From Owenia fusiformis (lineage: Eukaryota > Annelida > Polychaeta > Sabellida > Oweniidae), in assembly GCA_903813345.2 (NCBI GenBank), contig CAIIXF020000003.1:34335000-34398999 (forward strand): a stretch of 64,000 nucleotides of DNA. The letters run 5' to 3'. Made by a program: the position numbers and the translations under genes. Positions 12,401 to 25,300 of this stretch are shown piece by piece; within the stretch, counting starts at the first letter, position 1; every line of letters begins with the position of its first letter. The notes beneath the pieces were generated by a model. The model searched no databases. It worked only from the letters and a program-made list of their open reading frames with translations, and was not told the origin of the DNA.

Positions 12401-13324
12401 CATCTGCTAATACTGGTGAAAACACTGTTGAATACTTTTCTGCCCATTCTTTGTGGCTTACATCAGTTACAGTGAAATAAATCTTTCTGCTTCCAAACTT
12501 CCCAACATGTAAAGCTTGAGTAATTGTACCTATATCCTCTCCCGGAATCAAGTTTACCCCTAATGGAGTCCCATGGGTAGTTATACGGGCATCAAGTTCA
12601 ACTCTACCAATACTGCAAGACTTTTCCATGTTGATGTATACTTTGTTAGAGGGCGAGGACACCTGTGCTCTATATGTTCCAGAAATATCGTTTGACTGAA
12701 CATTGTTTGATGTTTCAACAATTAGTTCATCAACGCCTGTTCTGAGTGTAGCTTTATACATAGGATAGGTGACATGACCTCTCTCAACACCCGGCTGAAG
12801 TTTAAGGTTTGTAAATTTTCCATGTTCGGTGATTGCAGGGTGATTTCTATCATCAATGAGGAGTTCACTGTCATAATTGACTTCTTGGTAGTCATAACAA
12901 TGGGTTTCATCATCTTCGTTGTCTCTTTCACTGTGCTTCCCAATCACATCAACTTTGAAGTGGTAGTCTCCACTTACATCAAATCCGGTTACCTGTGGAT
13001 TAGAGCCGTTAAGGACCTGGTGTTTGTCGATTTGTGATCCCTTTGGAAGTGCGATCTCATGTCCACTCTTACCCTCTTTGTTAATATATCTATCAATGGT
13101 CCATTTATATCCTACTATGTCACCAAATGGCTTCTTTTTGTATAAATCTGTACCATATGTCGCGTCAACGCCCAGCCTCACATATTCCTTGCCCTTTACG
13201 GCGGCTTCACCAAGTATATCTTTTCCGGCTTTGACATCATCCCGTGCCTTGCAGTCTGGGGGGAGCGTATTGAAGGGTTCGTTTACAAAAAGATGAGAGA
13301 TTGCATTCTTTCCTTGTCCAAACC
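9498..13324 (-). CDS. Exon 8 of the copper-oxidase gene: tandem repeat domains and C-terminal cupredoxin
   Basis: One uninterrupted 3827-nt exon after a CATATTTAG acceptor. It begins GFGQGKNAISHLFVNEPF. A segment with GYKWTIDR and DVSGDYHFKVDV may be PKD-like. Two tandem copies of a domain of about 360-370 residues follow, sharing NPxYSPLKR, GGCDPLIRS, SPKWKG, KATLRDDGIIPYY, SAGYTPMWHI and GPGFMIVNCP. Related sequences occur, as I recall, in uncharacterised bacterial and archaeal proteins; this is not verified. The end has HGFVLHSMH and CPIHGPKKMNG, a type 1 copper site. The exon is far longer than others in the gene, which suggests capture of an intron-poor segment. Confidence 0.9.
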
Positions 13325-16300
13325 CTAAATATGAGGAAAAATGTCAAAATAATAGGTTAAATTATACTGAAGATAGAATTATGGGAATGATAGAAATTCA
13401 AAAATCAGGAAAAATAATGAATAATCTAGAGGCCATGATGCAAATTTAACTTCCTCGTCAATTAAATAAGCTCTTATTGTAAAATATCAAAAACATCATA
13501 AGTTATCTTATTTTGACAAGCATAATTGACGTGTTGTTTATCATAAAATTGACAGGTTGATGTGGTATGTTGATTTATTGCCAGGCTTAAGCTTATTGGA
13601 TATAATAAACACATCACTTCATCTCTTATTTCCACTATTTTAGGTGGCGCATTTTATCGTAAATATGAATAATTACAATATTTTGTTATATAGAATTAAT
13701 GATATTAGCATATCATTGCATTATTCTCAGTAACTTTTAAGTCAATTTACAAAACAATAACCATCTCCAATAATATAATGTAGTAACCACCTACCTGTGT
13801 AGTCAATAAGGGTGAACATACCACCAGGGTATGATACGCCGCCTCTCCAAGGATTATCGGAGTTTTGTATATGCTGCAGATTGTGACAGTGCATTACCCA
13901 TGCGCCGAAACAGTTAGGGTTGTTCATTGCGACGGTTGTATCAAACGTACCAGCCTGAGGGATTAGATATACATTGTGAATTTGTGGGGCATCGTCCAGG
14001 TTACCTACAAAATGTAACATTGTAGTAAATGTAATAGTACTGCAGCATTGTTGTTTTTCTGTTGTTTCAGATCATTCTAGATGTTGTTCATTGAGTTCAT
14101 CTAACTAATGTAACAACATCACACTTCTCAAGTACTTATCATATTTTGATTGAACAGTTAATGCCAAATGCAGTCAAGCAGCAGAGTTCGAAATTTCGTT
14201 GCTGGTAACTCACCATCAACTCCAATGACACGCCACTGGTGACCATGTATGTGTAGAGGATGTGGCGTCAGTGCAGCATTATGCCATCGCATAGCTACCT
14301 CTTCACCATCGTTCCCCTTAACATATGATGCAGAGTTACCACTGTTCTGTGTATACGGCTCTTCAAGGCTTGATTTGTGCTTTCTCCAAATGTACAAAAT
14401 ACCCCCACTGCCCGGTACAGTCCCTGCTACTCCTATCTTTTTGATTCTAAGTTTGGTGTCATCAACTCTTGTAACATAATGGCGACCATTTACAGTTGTA
14501 TATGGATATGACCACGTAGGCTCATTTACACCAGCTATTTGAACTCTTATACCATGTTTTTTGCAGAGGATATTATGACCTCTGTGATTGTGAGTTTTGT
14601 CGGTGTCCCCAAATAATCCCGACCCAGTATACCCTGTTCCAGGCCTAATGGGGGCCCCTGAGGCTGGACTGTTATATTTTTGCCTTGTTGGACACATTTT
14701 GCCTCCCAAAGGCACACTAAAGTCGGCCCTGGGTTCATCAACTATTGTAACAATCGTATCACCGTTTTCATCCGTTTCGGTTTTCTTGATCCGTATTTGG
14801 TCTTTAAACCAACCGGATAATCGCCTTACAGTACCGGGAAATGAGTTGCCATTCATAGTAAAACGACCTTGGCCATCATGCACCATAAGTGTGTACTCTC
14901 TGTCCCACGTTGTGATATCATCGGGAAATGAAGTAGACACAGGTCCGAACATGCCCATTCCAACTGTATCCGGTGTGTTATAATGTTGGTGATACCACCT
15001 AAAGAGATCAAACATCATATTGAATTACGAACATGCCCATTCTAACAGTATCTGGTGTGTTATAATGTTGGTGATACCACCCAAAGAGACAAAACATTAT
15101 ATTTAATTACGAACATGCCCATTCCAACAGTATCTGGTGTGTTATAATGTTGGTGATACCCGGTGTGTTATAATGTAGTGATACCTGGTGTGTTATAATG
15201 TAGTGATACCTGGTGTGTTATAATGTAGTGATACCCGGTGTGTTATAATGTAGTGATACCTGGTGTGTTATAATGTAGTGATACCCGGTGTGTTATAATG
15301 TTGGTGATACCCGGTGTGTTATAATGTAGTGATACCTGGTGTGTTATAATGTAGTGATACCTGGTGTGTTATTATGTAGTGATACCCGGTTTGTTATAAT
15401 GTAGTGATACCTGGTGTGTTATAATGTAGTGATACCCGGTGTGTTTTAATGTAGTGATACCTGGTGTGTTATAATGTAGTGATACCCGGTGTGTTATAAT
15501 GTAGTGATACCTGGTGTGTTATAATGTAGTGATACCCGGTGTGTTATAATGTAGTGATACCTGGTGTGTTATAATGTAGTGATACCCGGTGTGTTATAAT
15601 GTAGTGATACCTGGTGTGTTATAATGTAGTGATACCCGGTGTGTTATAATGTAGTGATACCTGGTGTGTTATAATGTAGTGATACCTGGTGTGTTATAAT
15701 GTAGTGATACCCGGTGTGTTATAATGTAGTGATACCTGGTGTGTTATAATGTAGTGATACCTGGTGTGTTATAATGTAGTGATACCCAGTGTGTTATAAT
15801 GTAGTGATACCCGGTGTGTTATAATGTAGTGATACCTGGTGTGTTATAATGTAGTGATACCTGGTGTGTTATAATGTAGTGATACCTGGTGTGTTATAAT
15901 GTAGTGATACCCGGTGTGTTATAATGTTGGTGATACCCGGTGTGTTATAATGTTGGTGATACCCGGTGTGTTATAATGTTGGTGATACCCGGTGTGTTAT
16001 AATGTTGGTGATACCCGGTGTGTTATAATGTTGGTGATACCCGGTGTGTTATAATGTTGGTGATACCCGGTGTGTTATAATGTTGGTGATACCCGGTGTG
16101 TTATAATGTTGGTGATACCCGGTGTGTTATAATGTTGGTGATACCTGGTGTGTTATAATGTAGTGATACCTGGTGTGTTATAATTATAACACACCAGATA
16201 CTATAACCAACATTATATTGAATTATGATGTCAAACAACTCTTTAAAACTTAACTTGATAAACATCAAATTCCTTGAGTAGCAAAGTCAAACAAATAAAG

Positions 16301-19300
16301 CAAAAAAACACATCACGTGGGCGTCAGAAGTTGGGAAGGGGGCGTTTCGTGCGAACGCATCCCCCTCTGAAACTGCCCATCATTATTTTGATGAGATTCC
16401 TGTGAAACTCCAAAATTCTGTTTTTTTATCAGAAAAGAACTGCTTATTATTTTTAAAAACGCTTAGATTACACCAAACAACATCTCAAAATAGATTTCCC
16501 TGGGAGCACACCCCGGATACCCTAATGCGCGGCCTCAAGCAACGCACTTAGTTTACGCGCCACCTATATTTTCTGGAAAGACGCACCCCTTTTCAAATAT
16601 TGTCCGACGCCCCTGCAAATCACTAATAATTTTGAATATTTTGAAAATGTTATATATCACAAGCATGTAATTACCTTGAACCTATGTTTGGTATCTGGTA
16701 CTCATAGACCCAAGTTGCATCCACCTCAATCGGGGTATGTGTCTCGAATGCCACGCCATCTTGATCATGGGGAAGATCCATACCATGCCAATGTACACTG
16801 GAATCATTATAAGTATTCAAATTGCTTTAGTTGAGAACATCTTAGCATTATCGTTGCTCTATGAGAACCAATGCATATTCGTCTAAAAGCGTCTTTTTAT
16901 TTGGTAAATTATTTATCCATAAATTGTATTAATTACATGAAATGGTTTGCCAATCGCCCAGTGAAAACATAGTATAGAACAACATTTTGTTGATTGTGAA
17001 TGTAAAAGACCGGAGATGGGAGTCTCTTAATTAGGAATTAATGAGAGTAAGGAGGTTTCCAATTTGATGTTGTGTCATTCCTTTTTATAAGTGTTAAAAA
17101 GGGAAATAAATAAAAATCAGACAAATCTGCAATCGCTTGACATTCATTTGACGAAACGCATAAAAAGACTTGGAGTACAGATTAATTGAATCATTGTCAA
17201 AAAAGCGAAATGTTTTGATGGAAAGGTTAATGAAGTGGTCCCCAATCATAAAACATACCAGAACTCAACAGAGACGCGGGATATACGGTTTCCCGGAACT
17301 ACTTGTCACTACTTAGTCAAAGATCAAGTCGAGGTCAAATCTTCCAGTTTCCCGCCAAATTCAAACATCTTGAGAAAGCAATATGCCATCGAAAGCTTGA
17401 TTTAGTCCTAACTATGGTTAGTGATTAAGGGAATTTTGCCCATCCCATATATACCAAACCAATTAACATGGGTGGATATTTCATAGCAAATTATTGTAAT
17501 TGTAACTTGGGTTTTGTCATTGTGTAAAGTTCACGCAGCATTTTTCTTGGGAGACTATCAGTCTGTCTATTCTGTTTTCTTCGTTTATTTTGCACATACA
17601 AGAGTACTCCAAAGTGAAGATTGAGAGTCTAATAGCAGCACCATCCGATATCATATCATATGTATAATTTATAGATGTAAGTCAATTAGAAATAAAATGA
17701 TGGGTTGATGTGTTTCAATGCGGTGTAAATGAACCAAGCGGCGGATTACGGAAATTGTACGTCATAATGAAACTGGAAGTATATACAGTTGTACAATAAT
17801 TAATGTAGTAGCAACAACATAACTTGATCAAATCATGTCAATATAATCAGATCTTGAATACATTTCATTTACTTATATCGACACTGAATCATTTTATACA
17901 AAACACGGAAGTTGATATTGATGATTTATTAATCAGATATTTGTAGCAATTCCACTTCCTGGTCAATCGCATATATTGATGCAAATGAAATATATTGTCT
18001 GGCTCCATTTGCATAGATGTAGCAAGGCATGCCCCACCACATTGTTTACGGCAATTTATTTTTTTCAGATGTTTTTAAATCAATCTATGGAAATGACACC
18101 CAGAATGGATAATAATGCCTCATTTGGCCTGAATCCGCCCCATCATCCTTGCCACCCCTAACATACCCCCGACATACATCACCCCACATCATTGGATTAA
18201 CTGGACTACTTTATCCATGTGAATACCCCTGCTATTAATTAATTACTAATATAGACAAACTGAATTGCAACTGCAATCTAAGATTATCTACGAAGCCTTT
18301 CTTTAGTGTTTTACAATTGCCTCTCATTGCAAACAGAACACTCTAATTGTAGGCCAGCTAAACTTGGTTGCTTTTTTGTTATTGATGAGCTTTATAATTG
18401 AATCCATTAAATAAATGATATCCTGTCATCAAAAAATGAATCTTTTTGTGGTAATTGCTATTTTGTTATGTTTAAGGATTGGCAAACAATAACCGAAAGC
18501 AATGTGCGTTCCGTGTCTCAACAACTAAACAATCAATGTGTATTCTAACTTAGACTCTAATGTATCAAATAATAACATTAAAATCCTCTTCCAAACTGAC
18601 TATGGTATGGTTGACGTGCCCTTTTGATATACCATAATTTAGATTGAATTCTAATCCAAGTCGTTAAAAGGTGTCATGTGTGATAAAAGCACAATCAGAG
18701 TAACTGTCTGATGTTTTGGCTCTAAGAGATGTAGATGTATATAAGAAGTTGGTCTATCAACTTACCAACTTTAGTGCTTCAACTAATTCGACCCTCAATA
18801 TAAAGTTAAAACCACTTTGGCTTATATTGAAAAATCGTGAATTTATTTAAAACTAACATTTAGTGGTCACACATAGCTTTTAGTAAGAGATAATTCATAC
18901 CAATGCATAGCATTCATCCGAACATGTTTTTGCCGAAAAAATTGAGAAAATCGGTTCATAAATAAGCTAAAAATGAACTCATCAATTCATGAAAATGGTT
19001 CAGAGAAAAATGCATTTCAAAATTTTAGTTCTCATCGAAACCAATGGTACAATAATATCTAAAGCATAATATATTCTTCCTTTTAGCCTGGTTAGACAAT
19101 CAACATTGGTGTATTTTTGAAGTTAAGCATATTAAGAAAAGATTGACATAGAAAAATAAGTTTTTGCCACCTGAGTGGGTCATAATGACATCACTTGCAA
19201 AATATATTTCAGATGTTACAACATTGAAGTGGCCCATTAAATATGGCATTTTATTATTGAAAAAGTGTATCCTTTGTTCTATCTTTGCATTGGTGTTAAA

Positions 19301-22300
19301 ATATCATCTTTTTGAAATGTATGGAGGAATATTTGATTATCTTTCCCCATAACACTTATATTAGACAGTTATATTCATTACTTTCAAGGGTTTTATTATA
19401 TAAAATGGTTGAATGTTGCTTTTGACTAATTATGTTTTATCCAACAGTTGGTTGTTCTGTGGATTTTTTCAATGTATCGGCGATACTACTGTGCCCTCGA
19501 TATGTTCTCAAGATATATCTAAGGTACATGATAGATATTATATGAACAATCATAATGGCCGACATCACTGATTGTCTGGGGGAGAAACCTAGACGACACT
19601 CCCATTCACTACTTCCTACTTGTATGGTATATTTTGTGCTTTCCTGAAAACGTTTTGAAACTTCTAATGTACGTACACAGCTATTAAAAGTATAATATTT
19701 GAATACCTTATTTTGTGCTTCCAATCATGTTCCATATTGTTGTAGACATATATTCTCGTCCGTTTCCCATCTGTGAATTTCATTTGTGGTCCAGGGGTCC
19801 GTACTTCAAGATCTCTCCATGGAGATTTGTCATAGCCGTAAGTGTAGTTGTTACCATCTATAGATTCGGACATATCACACTTCTCCGGTATTGTTCCATT
19901 TACTTCTTTACAACCCATATAGCTGTATCCCCATTGAGAATATGGCCAGGCACATTCTCCGGGGTTGATGTTGTTTTCCGGATCACATCTACTCTGGTTA
20001 TAGTATACAACATCGTTGTAGTCAGTTCGAGGGTGAGGCCCAACTACTATGAATCCATTAATCAAATTACCGTACTCATCGAACTTAAAATCTTCTACTT
20101 TACCCCCTCTCCAGCCCCATATCTCCATTGATACCCCATTATGAACCTCAAAGTTTCTTTGAATTCTTGCTTCGAGATAGAATACCTCTTCAACCTCCTC
20201 ATTTGAAAAGCGATACTTGGGTTGACCGGATATCCGGTCTGTCTGCTTATTCACAAGAACTTCCTCATGAAATATATCAGTTCGTCCATGCTGGAATTCA
20301 TATAACAAATCATCAGCCTTCCTTTTATATGCCCCTATCCAATCTTCATCCCCTGAAATAGGTCTCAGGGGTGTATTATAGTACTCGTTACAATAGTCAG
20401 TGGATGTTCCAGACAGGTCTTTGAACATATCATCTTGGGATATGACGCAGTCACAGTCTGCTTCGATTTCACAGTGACAAAAATTTCCCGATGGATCATA
20501 TCGTCGGTGGTCTCTAAAGGGGTCAATTTTTTCGCTGTCTTGAAATATCTCCAATGAAGACATGAAACCGTATAAGTCAGATATGGACATTTTTGCAGGA
20601 TTAAGTCTTTTCCCGTTGTATCTCACTTTATCGTCAATAATATAGCGGCGAATAGCCCTTGGCACGTGGAAGTCATTTGTGATGGGGTCTCTTCGGCGTT
20701 GTAGGAACCCCACCTTGGTTGTTTTGTTCAAATTGTGTCTTATGTAACTTCCCTCACCCAACCAACTTCCTGCATCATTGACGGACAACAGGAACTCGTC
20801 CGACAAAAATATGTAGTTGGCTTGTATGTTGGGTATATTAGTTGTACTTACTGGTTCAATGTCACCTAAAGAAAATTTTATGAATATATTATCAAAATGG
20901 CTTTTACATATAATGGATTCAATTTAAGTAGACAACTTCGATGATTTCCCAAGCAAAATCCTATTTGATATCGATGAACATGCGCATTGGCATTTTATAA
21001 GATCTCATCACATTGAAGATCACGTGGTCCATATAAGATGGTTAATTGGATGAATACTTTATGACGTACATAGTCACATGTCTCGGCATTATAGGAATAC
21101 AAAGAGGCTTGTAGGTGATAGGAAAGGTAAGCTAGATTTTTTTAGATAACTTGTACGCGAACGTTCAGAATTATGGTCCTTTAGGGACTAGTTTTACCCT
21201 TCATAGTATTTGCTTGTCCGATGGAATTTAAAGGTTTCTTGAAGAAAGTTGTAATAAGGTCCTGGACAAGCTTTTGGAAGGGGGTTGAATTCCCTGCTCG
21301 GGGTCATAATACTACATGTTCACGTACACGCTCTCTATAAACGTGTAGCCTAACCTCCCTATTTAATACTTCAATTGCCATAGTGGTCGCTCCACTGTTT
21401 ACTTATTTACCCATGTATAAGCTTTGTGGTATTCATGGTATAATTATCATGACTATAATCCCCACCCAATCGTGTTGACACGTCTGTGATAATTAACATT
21501 TTCAAATCACTGAAATGCCAATAGTTATTGATTCATTCTTTCATCATAACTGCCTCTCATAAACATATGTGTCACCAAGCTTTCGTTTGTAGTTGACACT
21601 AATTGCTATCTAACCCAATGCTCCATATTAAAGCTAACCAAAATTTTCAAAAAGGCCTCAGGCTTTAACGTCCCTATTTTTACCGTTGAATATGGATTCC
21701 ACCAAAACTCTCCTACGTAAATATACTTGTTGAGACTCAATCAACGTGAGTTCTGAGATAAAAGGATTTTTTAACTATCACCACGCATGATGACATAATA
21801 ATCTGCAGCTTTAAAGTCAATTATGTACATCACCGGGACAAGTCAACACCATGCTGAAATCCTCATTATCTCAGAAGGACTCATGTTCATTGAGTATCAA
21901 CAAGTAGATTCACATGGGATAGTATAGCTAGAATCAAAATACACTGGGCTTGCTTTTTTGAATTTTTGTTGGCTCTATATACATGTACACGAGTCCTCTA
22001 CTATGATCCTAATGAGCTGTCTAAATCTAAAGCTGAACATGTATAATTAATGCAAAATCGAAGTTTGCCCAAAGTGACGGTAATTTTGGACTAATTATTC
22101 ATGTTACTCGGCCTATGGAAGCGAGTATAGGACATTTGTAACCAGGCACGTAATCTACTTTTTCATTTCATGTCTCCCTTTGTGTTTAATGAAATGTTGA
22201 ATCTACTTTACTTTTGCAAACAGCCGCTGAAACTGACTGTTTACTTATTCATATACACGTAAGTACGTGGGTTTGATTTAATTTAATATACAGGTTACCT

Positions 22301-25300
22301 ACAGTTTATGAGTAAAAATAACTAAAATAAAACATGTGCATGCACGAATATTACCTTTGATAAAGTCAAATGAATAGTAAATTTAAAACAAAAATAGATT
22401 AAAAAGGTACAGAATAAATATGTACATGTATATACTGTTTGATTACATTTCATGGTCTATTCAATATTTTTCAGACTATAAAATGCTTATCAATACATGT
22501 ATAAATACTCGATTATTTTGTGCAAAAGACCACCGATAATAAGGGTAACGTTTACGATTGGCATTATTGATGGGTACGCACGGGTTCATACACACCAACG
22601 CTATATTCGACCCATCACAACCTATGATCTTATGGTTCAACTTGAAATTGATATTCAATTGAATGAGATATATATGAGGTACACTCCCCTCCATAAGTTT
22701 GGCAACCTTTTTTCCCCCATTGAACTACGTGTTAAAGCCTCTTTACCTTTGAATTTTTATTTACTTAACCTGCGATGAAAATACTTATACTATTGATGGA
22801 AACGTAATTTGACTTTAATTCCAATACCTCCAAACTTTCTCAATTTTTTTCCTCAATTACAATAGGTCGAAAAGTGATGATAAATTTGATGAATTTTTGA
22901 AAATCGACATTCCCATGTTAACCAATGGGAAGTGGTAGGTTTGCCGCAAGTCATATGACAGAATATCCATTCATCCGAGTCATTGCAAAAAATACGAGTT
23001 AGGCAGGCAATTGAATTTGCTAACTTTATTTAACAAAAAATTGATATGTTTTTTCAGGTTCAACAAAGTTATAGGGCTTTAAAGTCAAAATTGTTTTTCA
23101 GAAAACCTCTCCCATTGAAATAACACAGGAGGCGAAAAATTATTTTCAAAAATGACTTTGAAGCGCTGTAACTTTACTATTCATCAAATAAACTAAACAC
23201 TTAGTGTTCAAAAAAGTTAGACAATTCAATTTTCTATATAAAAATATTTTTTGCTGAATCTTTTACTGAAAAGATATCCTGATTTCTGATTTGCCCCGAA
23301 CCCTCCATTTCCCATTGGATTACATGGGAATGACGATTTTCAAAAATTCATCAAATTTATCATCAATTGTCGACCTATTGTAGTTGAGGAAAAAAATTGA
23401 GAAAATTTGGAGGTATTAGAAATAAAGTCAAGTTACGTTTCCATCAATATTATACGTTATTTCATCGCCGGTTAAGTAAATAAAAATTCAAACGTAAAGA
23501 GGCTTTAACACATAGTCCAATGGGGAAAAAAGGTTGCCAAACTTATGCAGGGGAGTGTATATATAGATTTGTTCACCTTATTATACGTGGACTTTTAAGC
23601 AAACAAAATAAATCCACAATATTTATGTTTTAATATTTGTTATTGCAACAAATTAATTGGACACATACCAATACTACACTGCTACAAGTTTTCAAACCAT
23701 TTTAATATAAGTAGTATAACTTAACCTATCCGCTAAAGGATCCAGAATGGCTTGAAAAGTGATAGCGTTCAAATTCTACTTACCAATATCTATATCTAGA
23801 TTACTCCAGACTGGGAAAAAGTATTAAATAGCAACAAATGTTATACGAAAACGTACACCATGGCTATATGAACGGTATTATCTCTAGTAGTAATGGGGAT
23901 GCGTTGTTTAGGAGTTTCAATCTTAAGGGTTCAAAGAGTTAAAGATTCCTCTTTCCAGAAAATTTTAATAAAAGCAAAAAAAGAAGCCCAGACGGTATTG
24001 GCATACGGGCTTTTTTCAAAAAAGGTTTTCAAATAATGAACCATTTTTGAGTTAAGAAGTATTACAAAGATTAAAGCACACACGTATATGTCCGGTGTAA
24101 CAGAAATAATGGTTCCCAGTTATCAGGGTTCCCTTTATGTGTGGACCTTGCTGGTCCTAAGTCTCATCATAAGTTTAAGGCAGAATCTGATCTATAGGGG
24201 TGACAAAATTACAAGCAACATGTATAACTGACCTACCAATCTATTCCTTACAAGATCAAATAGAATATCTCCAAAAAGATTCACAATATGTTAGAATGGT
24301 GAAGTTATTAATGATTCAAAGTGCATAATGAGTGAAAAATCTTTAAATTCTCCCAAATAATAAGAATGGTAACCATTCTTATAGAAAAATAATGCATTAT
24401 TGTAAAACTCTTTAGTTTTCCTGGAATAAAGTATGCACTTGAGTGATTTTTAGAAAATAGACATGACATGAGTCAAAAATATTCTAAAATTGAAACAATT
24501 TTTTTGTTTAGCCCGCTCGCTTCATCTGATTCTCTCTTTAAACAACCTGAAGTCCTCATTTAGATCATTTACCAAAGCTTGCTTATTCATTTTTCAAAAA
24601 TCCATCTATTGTAATAAATTGTTAGAACTCAGTCAAACATCACCATGAGTGTATAACCTAATACGTGAATAAAACCCATGAGTGTATAACCTAATACGTG
24701 AATAAAACCCATGAGTGTATAACCTAATACGTGAATAAAACCTATAACCTAATACGTGAATAAAATCCATGAGTGTATAACCTAATACGTGAATAAAACC
24801 TATAACCTAATACGTGAATAAAACCTATAACCTAATACGTGAATAAAACCCATGAGTGTATAACCTAATACGTGAATAAAACATATAACCTAATACGTGA
24901 ATAAAACCCATGAGTGTATAACCTAATACGTGAATAAAACCTATCACCTAATACGTGAATAAAACCCATGAGTGTATAACCTAATACGTGAATAAAACCT
25001 ATAACCTAATACGTGAATAAAACCAAAGAGTGTATAACCTAATACGTGAATAAAACCCATGAGCGTATAACCTAATACGTGAATAAAACCTATAACCTAA
25101 TACGTGAATAAAACCCATGAGTGTATAACCTAATACGTGAATAAAACCTATAACCTAATACGTGAATAAAACCCAAGAGTGTATAACCTAATACGTGAAT
25201 AAAACCCAAGAGTGTATAACCTAATACCTGAATAAAACCCATGAGTGTATAACCTAATACGTGAATAAAACCTATAACCTAGTACGTGAATAAAACCCAA

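Noticed and set aside
9874-13296. Plus-strand frames opposite the large exon
   Set aside because: Shadows of the minus-strand oxidase exon, which has the matching domains and splice phases.
15029-15135. Alternative exon 6 copies
   Set aside because: The copied acceptor has lost its AG and the copies lack the rest of the exon, so they are repeat units, not exons.
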